A DNA stretch of 64,000 bases from Gymnorhina tibicen (Eukaryota > Chordata > Aves > Passeriformes > Artamidae): contig VXAZ01000606.1 in NCBI GenBank assembly GCA_013399875.1, positions 62,001 to 126,000 on the forward strand. The letters run 5' to 3'. The position numbers were made by a program, and so were the translations under genes. The notes under the pieces are model-generated. The model was not told where the DNA came from and made no database searches. It was given only the letters and a program-made list of their open reading frames with translations. The stretch's first letter is position 1. Each line of letters begins with the position of its first letter. Positions 1 through 11,149 of the stretch are shown here, piece after piece.

Positions 1-252
1 AGGTAATCTCTCTCAAGATCAGCTAACTTACCTCACCCCTGTGCTTTCTACCACTGTTTACTATGTATATGCAAGTCCTATGAAACTGCAAGACAAACAT
101 GATAAATACTGAAAGAACTGAAAAAGAAGTGTGTGTTAGACAAAAACCAGGATATTGACACTTCTAACAGTTTTTTATTTGAAAGAAAGATGCTTTTCTG
201 ATGTTGTTTAGTTTAAAAGGAAATCTATTAGACATGTTAATGCATAAGAAGC

Positions 253-839
253 TGTGCTGGTTTCAGCTAGGCTAGAGTTAATTTCTACTAGTAGCTGTTT
301 TGGATTCAGAATGAGAATGCTGTTGATAACACACTGATGTTTTGGGTTTTTTGGTAAGTTGTGTTTATCCAAAGTCGATGACCCTTTTTTGCCTTGTCTC
401 ATGCTCTGCCAGTGGATGGTATTCAAAATAACCTGGGAGGGAGCACAGCTGGGACAGATGACTTGAACAGACCAAAGGGGTATTTCCACTCCATAGAACG
501 TCATGCCCAGGATATAAACTGGGGGGAGTTACCCAGAAGGGCAGGTGGTCTGGGTTCAGGAAGAGGGGTCTGGCAAGGGTCAGCAGGTGGTGAGAAACTG
601 CATTGCACATCGCTTGTTTTGTTAGGGTTTTTTTTTTTTTCATTTTTATTACCATTATTTTTATTTACCATTATTACTGCATATAACTTTATTTTCAATT
701 ACTAAACTGTTCTTATGTCAACATAAAAATTTTACTTCAATTCTCCTCCTTATTCCACCAGGATGTGGGGGATGAAAGGCGGGGTTTGAGCAAGTGGCTG
801 CATGATGTTTCATCTCCAGCTGGGCTTAAAACCACAACA
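253..839 (+). mobile_element. Solo LTR, ERV-L type
   Basis: A 587-bp element begins TGTGCTGGTTTCAGC and ends CCACAACA, so it has TG...CA termini. It is flanked by a perfect 5-bp target-site duplication, gaagc, at 248-252 and 840-844. The start and end match the widespread avian class III (ERV-L-like) LTRs as I know them. Promoter-like features are visible inside: a CRE-like ACGTCA at 498-503, a TATAAA at 513-518, and a T-rich stretch followed by a TAAACTG polyadenylation-type region near 700. There are no internal retroviral genes, so this is a solo LTR left by recombination. It lies antisense to MCTP1. The ORF at 394-705 inside it is not a gene. Confidence 0.9.
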
Positions 840-1905
840 GAAGCAAACAACATCTCAGAGCACTCAAGAACTGTTCTGTGAGCTTGCTGTCTATAAGAGA
901 GTGGTAGATTAGATGTAACCAACTTACAATAAATATTGTGTCTCAAAAGAAAAGCAAAAAATCCATGCACACTTTAACCCCAGAAATGCCCTGAGTCAAT
1001 GGATGCGCACTGAAAGGTGCTCTGGAAGCCAGCAAACAGCACCAAATATCAGAAAAGTAAGTATTAGAAATGACCTGTTGAGAAAAGGCAACACATACAG
1101 TCTTTCTTAGGGCCCCAGCTGAACGTTGGTTAGAGAGAGGTTAAGAAAATCAGGTTCTATTCAAACAATCCCCAGCCCCAGAGAAAAAAAGCCAACAATC
1201 TACACAGAGTCTCAGGAGACATGGACCTGACTGGAGTCTGAGGAACACGGTCATCATGTACTCTGGAATCCAGAATATCAATGAATTCTCATCCAAACAC
1301 TTCTCACTTAAAGTTTCTAAATGCCAAATGACCTTCAAGGGCATTAATTCCTTACAGTACTGAACTCAGAGGGCCAGTAAAACATTATATTAAGATACTA
1401 CCTCTTTACAATTTGTACAACATACCATTCAAAATTGTGGATATTACACCTGACATCTCCTGAAGATGATTTTGCTGACCTGCCACCTTAGTTTCCATCT
1501 AGTCTGGCTGAATTTTAACCAGCTCCTCCTTTCAGGCAACTGTCTCAGCCAGGCACTACAAAAACAGTGCAACACAAATAAGATGTGTGCTGTGTGAGAC
1601 CAACATAGTGATGGCACTGTGACCTAAATGGCCTCGTTATTCTTCCCAGACAAAAAATGCACTCATGAAATCCGTATGAGAGAAAATAAGCAGATTTCCA
1701 GTATCAGACAAAACTTTTAAGTAAACATGAGCAAATCCAAAATCTGGTGCAGAACAGCAAGAAAACTCCAGGACCCAGTTATTATATGTAAAAGGCCTGA
1801 TTGTTGAGGTGAAAAAGAAGGGAAGTGCTATGTACAAATCTTCATGAAAGGTGGGAAAGTAACCCAACATACCCATCCATTAAGAAAGTATAGACCAAAA
1901 ACTCC

Positions 1906-1962
1906 CCAAACCAAACCAAACCAAACCAAACCAAACCAAACCAAACCAAACCAAACCAAACC
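1906..1962. repeat. (CCAAA)n pentanucleotide microsatellite, about 11 units
   Basis: Eleven uninterrupted copies of ccaaa followed by cca. A perfect tract of this length is likely to vary in length between individuals. The open frame at 1844-2047 that runs through it is a product of the repeat. Confidence 0.97.
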
Positions 1963-2796
1963 AGAAAAGCTTAAGAATAAGCATAAAAGAACAGTTCTGG
2001 GAGTTGCCCGTGTCTGTAAAGCATCTAGTGGACTGTATCTGGCATGATACCTTCCAAGAAAATAATGGCTATCTGTGTAAAAAAAAGGATGCTCATGACT
2101 ACGGAAACAAGCTAACTATTTTAAGAGATGAGTGGGAGTCTCAAAGGTTACAGTTTAATACAACTGCCATTTCCTATACAGAAGAATATAAGGAAGGGCT
2201 TTTTTCTTCTCTCCCATGAGATCAAAGTTTTCAGAGTCACAGGCATGAACTGGCCATTTACAACATCACATCAGTTTATACTCTTAGAGAGCGACACATG
2301 GATTAAATGATCATTCAGAGAGACACATGACACTATCCCTAGTGTACAACACTTCAAAAAATAATTTAAGTTAGGATATTGAATATCCTATTCTTTTGCA
2401 AACTACAGTGTATTTTAAAAAGAAATCTCATCCAAAATGATTAACACTTCCTACTGTTCAGGAAAAAAGCCTGCCCTTTCAGACTAGCAGCTGTGGATCA
2501 TTAGCTTTCCAGTGATGAGATGTATTTGATGAGTATTTTTCTTTCTAATTAAGAGATGAGATTCTCTATTTGACTATCTTCTGACAGAAGTGAAGAGAAA
2601 GATTTCTGCCTATGTGGAAAGGCCATATTCTACAGAACAATTATTTCAGATTTCTTTTTATCTACCTCCACCCAACCTCTTTTCATTTTTAACAAAATCC
2701 TGTTTGCACCCACAGACTTCACAGTATTAACCCCTGTGTTTCTCAACTCCTCCTTTTTTCCTTTTGCTTCTGTTTTGACTGCTAGCAGAGAAGAGC

Positions 2797-3390
2797 ATGT
2801 TAAAAAAAAAGGATCATCCCACACAGAGGACACTGACCTCATCCTCAGGTACAGGAGAGACTAGAGGACATGATGAAGGAAGGCTGCAAGAACTGCTGTT
2901 TGAAAGCTTTATGACAAAACTAGAAATGGTTCATTCCACAGAAATGCCTGAGTTCAGTGGACCAGATATTGGCACTGAGATATCTGCACCCACAGCCATG
3001 AGCTGTAATGTGCTGGGAGTAAGGCAAAACGCAGACTTCCCCACTGCCGTTGTCTCACACAGGGCACAACACTCATGCTGCAGTCTCTTTCTCAAATTGT
3101 GGCTTTCCCTGATCATTTTCATGGAACATCTTTACAGCCTCATTTACATATTATCTATATCCTTGCCTTGTATTTATTACCAATCTCTTGACTACCGTGG
3201 AAACACAAAAGTTGGCTGTGCAGCATTTTGGCACAATCACAGACAATGTCTACGGCTCCAAATACTGCGCTCCAATCATAGGATCTTCCATTTACCATTT
3301 AAGCCTAAAAGGACAATTTTATTACCTGAGGCTTTGTCTCTTGATGTATTCTCACAAGACAGAATGAGAGAGACCCATACATCTTCTTGA
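2797..3390 (+). other. Unexplained 197-codon open frame
   Basis: One of the longest gap-free open frames in the window that is not explained by an exon or a recognised repeat. It contains a hydrophobic stretch about two-thirds of the way to its end (LIIFMEHLYSLIYILSISL) and no domain I recognise. The nominal start is not ATG: the first codon is TTA/TTG-like, and the first true ATG (ATGACAAAACTAGAAATG) lies at about codon 39. There is no convincing promoter or splice context. In 64 kb of six frames, one such frame could arise by chance or be a remnant of an old repeat or pseudogene. I do not call it a gene. Confidence 0.2.
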
Positions 3391-5573
3391 TACAGACTGT
3401 GTACCAAGTACCGCAGGTTTTAAGGCTCCTTTATGGTGTTTTGTACTATGAAACACTTGCAACTACTTTGTACTGTACTTTGGAGAGATAATAGCTTTCT
3501 CCATTATGAAAGGAGTCAGTTAGTTCTAGCAATCACAGCTCCTCTGACCTTGTACAATACTTCATAAAAAATTAGAAAGGAAGCATTTCTTTTAGCTGCA
3601 TCAGATCTCAAATACACTAGCATTATTGTAAACACCTACAGGAATCCACTCCAAATGCAGTGCCTTCATTCAGATAAGTCTGGAAGAAATATGCCTTTTA
3701 AACATACTCTAAAGCATACTCCAACAGTTTTTCTTATCAGTCTTGCAATTTTAGTTCCAATTACCTGGGTGCTAGGAGAAGGTGCGGTATGAAAGATTTG
3801 AGTCTGAAACACATTATCTGTTACTCTGTTTTTCTGTACACATAAAAAAACTAACTTGAGAATAGTAAAAGCATGGAATGTACAAAAAAAAAATACCGAA
3901 AAACCCCATACAATTTCCACTTGCTTTATTTTGACAGATTTTCAGTTCAACTTGGATTGTTGGTTCTCTTTTTTAAATGCCTGAGGTCTTGGGAGTCTGA
4001 GAAATGCAGAATAATTAGTATTTTTGAGTCTCTAAGAACTTTTCCTTTATCTCAGAAACAAACATGGAATTGTTTGAATTTTCTCTCTCTTTGCTGGAAC
4101 TGGAAGAACTGAGTTCAGTGCAATTTAGATTTTTATTAGCATTCTTTCTATTTATTTCATGTAGAAAGAGAAAAAAGAGATATGTCCATGACAAATAAAA
4201 CAAGAACTTAACAGAACAGATGAAGTATTAATTAATGCCAGTCCCAATGGGGCTTTTGATGCATTTTGATGTATTGAAAGACATGTATTAGCACTCGTTA
4301 GAGCACTTGGGTCCCATATTTAGAACACACCAAAAGAAAATTTAATTAAATGATGGCATTAGATGAGGAGAAGAAAATAAGAAAAGGCTAATGTTAAACT
4401 CATTGCATATTAATGATGAATTGTGAAATACAGTAAAATGTGATACATTCTGAAATTGTTAAAAAACTGGAATAATTTTATTCTTTAACTTCAATATGTG
4501 AAATAAAAAATGTGACATAAGGATTTACTAGGTAGGACATTTTTGGTCACAGGTTTTCCATGTTGTTAATCTGTACAACAAACCCAAGGTTCTACTTCAT
4601 CTCACTTTTTTTTATCTATGTGCAGTGTACCCACTTGTTACTAAAGCAACAGTTCTGACAACTAGAGGCGACTCACTTGATCTGCATCAGATCACCCAGT
4701 TTGTGAAACGCATCTACAGCCAGAACAACCTTTATGATGATACTACTATCCAATCACACAATGTACATTGCATCTCTACAAGGCCGTCAGCACCAACAAA
4801 ATGTTCTATTTAAATTCCTGAAAATTTTTATTTAATTATTTGCTTTTCTCCCTACAACTTCTAACAGATGTTTCAAAATCATTTTCCAGAAGTACCATGA
4901 TCTTTACTTTGAGAATGTCAACAACTTCAAGAATGCAGACCTTCAAGAATGCAAACCCCAGAGCATGAATGCAGTGCCACTTTAAACAGCCATGGACTAC
5001 AGATATAAAATTTGTACTGCTGTAACCAGTTGCTATTGTAACCAATAACAAAATTTAGGTGGAAATACAAGTTACACCCCACAAAAATATTTTAAAAATG
5101 TGGAATCTCTTGGGTCATTCTTTTCTCCTTCACTTAAAAGTTTCTGAGCTGCATTATTACAGCTGTGTAGTTAGCATCCAGGATAAAATTAAAGGACAAA
5201 ATATAGTTCACTGAGGTAATTCCCATATATGCAGCCTCTTGCCATTCTCAGGCCATTTCAAGATGGATTTGTTCTGTCAGACCGCTAAAATGCTGACGAA
5301 CTATGAGAAATTGGTAGTACTTTTCCTATGAGCAATGACACCTGGCATCAAGTTAAAAATTACCAACTAGGTTACATTAGATCAAAGGCACGTCTGAGAA
5401 CAGGGCTACTAGGGTCATTGAACTTTCATCCCATCTTAATATCACATTTTCTGAACAATACCCAACTGCTCATTGAATGGCCCATGTCTTTGTGTAAGTG
5501 ACATTATCTAGAAAACTGCTCTACACATTATTTTCCAAGTAAAAAAGTGCTTTTAATGTCCCCAGATTGATTT

Positions 5574-5722
5574 TCACAGAATCACAGAATGGTTAAGTCT
5601 GGAAGGGACCACACTGGATCATCTGGTCCAAACTCCCTGCTCAACCAGGGTCATCCCAGAGCACATTGCACAGAATTGTGTCCAGATGGATCCTGAATAC
5701 CTCCAGTGAGAGAGAGAGAATC
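5574..5722 (-). mobile_element. CR1 LINE 3' fragment
   Basis: The segment starts cacagaatcacagaatgg, the reverse complement of the repeated 8-mer tail that ends avian CR1 elements. It continues with the usual 3' UTR wording (ctggaagggacc, catctggtccaa, ctgctcaaccagggtc). It ends abruptly near 5722, which is typical 5' truncation. The orientation is therefore minus, with the 3' end at the left. Confidence 0.92.
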
Positions 5723-8700
5723 ATTTCAGAAGAAAAATGTTGGTGTTGACTTTGTGAGAAGTGTAAAATCACAACACGGATCATGCTAGATAACTACAGC
5801 TATTTATGCACAATGGATTGATGAGCTTAAGAGCTCTGCACAGTTTTTAATTGTGTTGTGATGAAAAAGATCACATACAAGCAAGGATCTACATATCACA
5901 TCTATCTTCCTTCATTTTGTAGGCATTTTATCACTTTACCTGGGCATCAATTTTCTGTCATCTATGTCTTGCAGTTCAATTTGAAAAATGTAATTTCTTC
6001 AGACAATCCAGGAACAAAATGTTATCATTGCCCCCTTCCTTTCTTACAGCCTGATGAGGAACTGATGGGCTTTGAACCTGCCTCCTGCTCCTCCCACATG
6101 CCTGAAGATTCTAAAATTAAATTGTCCATCAAAAGTTATTAAACTGGGTATAAAGAAAAAACATTTGGTACCTTCTTCAGCTTAATTAGAATGGCTTCAC
6201 TGTACATCTACTGTAGTCCAAACAACACACACATACTACCCAGACACCGGTATGGAAGTTGTTACAAATACTGTTCTCTGTACATCACACACTGTATCAG
6301 ATTAACTTTTTCTTAATCTGCTCCCTCCCTTATCTTCTATCCATTTTTGCAGATGAAGGAAAATTATTTACTATTTTAAGAAAACACTATAAAAAGTTTA
6401 ATAGGGTAGAAATAGTCACCACTACCTAAATACTGGAAAATACAAGACTTTCAGACTTATTTTTTCCGAAGCAAAGTAGAAAATACTTTTTTCAATAAAA
6501 GGTAAGTGACTTATTTTAAAAATCCTGAATATGAACTACATATACCTCACATATGTTTAAACTATGCCCATATTCACTGGTGTGACTGAAAACTGAAATA
6601 AGCCCTCCTCACTATTCATTTATTAATAAACACCACCAAAATAAAAGGACCATTAGGATATTAGGAAGTGAAACCTTTGATAAAGTAAGTCCTTTGGCTG
6701 TAGGAAAACTTACACTTTACCAACTGTCAGAGTGAAAGGGACAGCAATAAAATTTAAGCTGTATGAATGAAGACTAAAACCAGGTGGCTAAAGGCGTACA
6801 GTTAGACTGTGATTCCCAGTGATAAAATGCAAAAATACTGATTTTTGGTTTGATAACCACTCATATGTCTGGAACAAACAGAAACTTTGGGTCCTCTATG
6901 GACAGATACTTCCAGAAGCTATTCTGAAGTCTAATTTCACACACTGGAACTGTAATGCCCTTATTATATTGAAGAAACTCTTCAATTTTACTTAGGACTA
7001 AACACTACAATTCTGTTTCCACCTCTGTTTGGAAATAGCTGCATTAACACACTGGATTCTCTGACGTCCTGGAGATATCAACTATTCATGCAGAGAAATT
7101 CATTGCTGAGCCTGTCCCTTCATTCGGAGATGAAATTAAGTTTGAATCAAGCAATCTTTCTGCTGCTTCTGCTTTCTCATCTGTTCTTAAAAGAAATCTG
7201 GTATGTTTTGGGGTTTTGGTTTTTTGCAAGAGACAGAGGGACCAAGTAATAGGATGGTGGAATAATCACCAAGGGACAGGGCCACCACTTGTCAGAAGGA
7301 TAAGAACACCCATTCATTCAAGCATTAATACATGAAGCCATTCATATTTCCCCAATGTTTTCTTTAAAATCTTTTTTACATGTTAGGAATGGTTTTAGAA
7401 GGTGCCATTTGCCATCAGCTGTCACTTGATATCAGCCAACTAGGACTAATTATTAAATTATTTTAACTTTTCAAGACCATTAGTCAACCTCAGTGAGCTC
7501 CCCAGGCTGATTTTCATACTCATGATTTATGACCTACTTCATTATGCTGTTCTGTGATGTCTGGAGTATTGGTTGAGTATAACTGTAAAACAGCAAATAA
7601 ATAAAAAGCCTAGGATTTGTTGCTCTATCACTGACCAGCTCTCAAGTACATAACCTGCAGTTTGTTCTCACACAGTGTAGGAAAATGTTTTTCTACCTTT
7701 TAATGTACTTGTTTGTAAATAAAGTTTAATTAATAAATTAATTTCAATAATTAATTTCAACTAGTTTGCCCTTCTTTGTAACTTGATCTCTCAGTCTATC
7801 TTGTAATTTAACAAAAATTCTCCTTCACTGATCTCAAGTGAAGACAGACCAAAACTCTCCAAAACTTCAGTTCTGAGAGTTTGCAAACCTATGTGTAGCA
7901 TCTATAGCTGTGCGTGCCTGTTCCTATTCACAACCCTAATACTAATCCAGGACTGACATTACCAACTCCTTCTGTCTATTTACTCTTTACCTATGAACAT
8001 CCGGTAGTTTTCCACCCTTCCACCCTCAATGATCTGTTTGAAGTAATTTTGATGCTGGAGATATCTATGTGTTAGCATGCAGGCTATGTGTTTTTCTTCA
8101 GTATTTACCAAGTCTTTAAATTTCCCTGTGCAGATTATGACTGTAGGTTGCAGAAATGAGAACTTAGCAGAAAATACCAGTTTAGATCAGAGAGCGAGGG
8201 AGCTCCAGGCATTTGAACAACCCGAATCCTGTAGTTATAAGACTGTCCCCAGGCTGACTGTCACTGAGACAAGCAAGTATTTTTTGTTCTCTAGTAGGAT
8301 AGCTATAATTATATTCTGCAGTGCTTTCTTTAAACAAAATGCAAAATAAAACTCCCCAAGTTCATTTTTAGCTGGCAGTTTTTTACAGTAGACTAGAGCA
8401 GGTCCTGAGAAAGCTAAATTATATTCACATACTTCTATGTAAAAGTTACCAAATTGCACTATAAAAAAAAACAATAACTTCTGTTATCAGCATAAACAGT
8501 GCAAACTCCAAATATTTCAGTGAGATAAACAGAATGCAGAAGTTAGGATGCAGTTCATGAATATGTACATATCCTGTATATTTTTGTCTCTTTATATTGT
8601 AAATCACAGCACAAAGGAGAGGGAAGATGTCTATTAACAATCACTTCACAATTTGGTAGAATCAGTTATGAATTATTAAATAAATGTAATTTAGAACATA

Positions 8701-11149
8701 ACTAGGATAGTTACTAGTGTATCACCACTCAGTCTGTGATTGAGTTCACTTCTTCATGCCTTTGCTGAACTTCTCTAGTCTGCAAAGCTCTACTCAGGTG
8801 CATTTGAGAAATCACATCAGACTCATGCAGCCTTTCCTGCAAGAGCAACATCCTGAACTGTTGGGAGTTGTACAAGAAATGGAGTCAGATACCTGGTTAA
8901 CAAATACACTAGTCACACCTTACAGTGTCTGATGCAGTTTGAGTCTCCTGAAAATTTTCTCTCTATATCTAACCTGTAACTGACCTGTTTAACGAGGGCA
9001 AGCACAAAACTGGTATCTTGGGAAAACCAGAAGTGCTTAATGAAAAAAAAAGAAAAGGAATATCAGAGGTACACTTACCAAACAAAACTGAATTCTTTTT
9101 GTTAAAAACTACAGAAAGCCCCCTTAAATTTTGGTTAAAGTTAAGTAACCATTCATATAAGACGCTGGAAAAGACAAGAGAGGTGAAGACTGAAAGAGAA
9201 GTAAAGGTGAACAACATTCAGAAGTTCACATTTTTGAATCACATACTTTCAAGCAACAGCAAGCTCTATGGGCAGCAGTAAGGTGGATAGGGCATCACCT
9301 ACCCAAAATGCAGAAAGAGTATACCATGTAATTAAACAGACTGCAAATATATTTGATGTTTTAAATGTAATTTTAAGGTTCACTCTTATCAGATATACTG
9401 AGAAATAAAATTTTTAATCTATAACGTGCAATGTAATTTTTTCAAAACAAATAAACTCAACAACAAACAAGATTTTCTTTCTTATGATCCTAGGTGGAAA
9501 ACTGTCTTGCTGCTTTCACTGAGGTAATGTTTCTCCAGGGAAAAGTATATTTTCATGCTATTGAAAACACCAGTTGTTTTTCTGTAATAAATTTAATTAT
9601 ATCCACATTTTCACAAACTACATTAAAACATATTTAGCACAGAGATCTGTGTCCTGACAACTCTCCTGTTGTTTTTACAGGTTTTTTTCCGGGCAGCAAA
9701 TGCTAGAACCCAACCTGTATTCCTCTCTCCATATTTGCAGGAAGTAGTGTTATAGACTCCAAATAAATGATGTTTCATAGAATCTACCTCACCTTTCAGT
9801 AGTTTGTTGTTTCAGCAAAATTACATTTCATTTATTTAGATGACTGCCACTCCAACATGTTTAGCCATACTTTAATATTGAAATGTTCCACAGCTCTAAA
9901 AAGCATTTATTTAGCCTGGACCATCATCAATAACATTTACTAACCAGGGAAGAACAGTGCATTATATAGATGCTTACTTCAATGCACATCCTTAAAACGT
10001 GAATAGGGAAATGCAGAGTATTTTACTGCTACCTGCAGAACAGTGTACCATCATTAATAGCCAGTGCTACATTCTCAACCTTTTTTTTTTTTTTTAGTAC
10101 AAAATAATGTTACAGTGAGATCACCAGTGTTAAAACAAGTACAGATTTTGTATGTGTGTTTATACTTACTACATACACCAGGAAAAGGAGAGTTCTCCTT
10201 TAAAGGACCAAATTCTGGAAACAGGTATTTCATAAATTTAAATGAGCAGAATCCAAGACCTGGAATTATACACATACGGCTTCTATACTTCAACACCTTA
10301 TTCAAGTCTCAAAATCTTTCAGTCAAACCAAAACAGCCAAATATTGTATTACAGAAAGTCTCATTATTAAGTCGTCTGCCACTTAGAAAGATTTTTTTTC
10401 AATTTTATACAAGTTGTAATGCATTCATTAATCATAAAAGGTCTTTGGAATGCAACAAGAAACTGTCCTTAGGGCAAAGGAGTACAATCTCTTGCCCAAA
10501 CCCCGAATCACTAACACTTAGCTGATTTATGCACATGTGAAAAACCCCTCTACTCACTGTTGTGTTGCTAGCAAGCCCAAACAAAAATGACATTTAAAAT
10601 TCAAGATGGAGGCTTGATCTTATGATTCTCATAGTCACAGTGGATGAACTATGTGCATAATTATGCATAGTTATTAACCTTGTATTTTTTATTAAAGAGA
10701 GAGCAGATTTGAGGTTTTAGCAGACTGTCTTTTCAATGTCAGTCCTCCTTCCCCAGTTCCCCAGTAGCTCCCTTCCACCTAAGCTTTGGCTGACACCAAG
10801 GAGAGGAAGGCAGGACTGATTTCACCTGGGTTTTTAATAAATCTGAGAAGTCCTGTGGAACTGACCTGTCACACTGAAGCAGACTGGTGATTTGTGAGCA
10901 GACCTGGACTCTTCAGAGCTGCAGCTCATGTCTACCACTCGAGGTAATTCTCTCAAAATGGCACTGCTTGGCCAATGTCTTCACAACAGCATCTGGAGAG
11001 GGGGATAAATGTTTTGCTGACGCTCAAGAAAGCTTTTTGCAAGACTCAGGAGTTCAACTACCTGTTCTCTAGGACAGTGTGCTTTAGCAGGTATAGACCC
11101 CTCTACCCTTCTGCTCACTCTCACCAGACCTCTGATCACCTCTGATGGA
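5723..11149. other. AT-rich intronic DNA without recognised genes
   Basis: I see no exon, RNA gene or identifiable transposon. Open frames here (for example 10064-10525) lack domains and splice context. Long A/T-rich stretches dominate, such as the region near 7700-7760. Confidence 0.55.

Larger units (their letters stand above)
845..5573. other. AT-rich intronic DNA
   Basis: No recognisable gene or full transposon. It holds the CCAAA repeat at 1906-1962, an unexplained 197-codon open frame at 2797-3390 and an exon-like open segment at 4626-4813. The remainder looks like ordinary AT-rich vertebrate intron. Confidence 0.6.

Noticed and set aside
394..705. 103-codon open frame
   Set aside because: It is inside the solo LTR 253-839.
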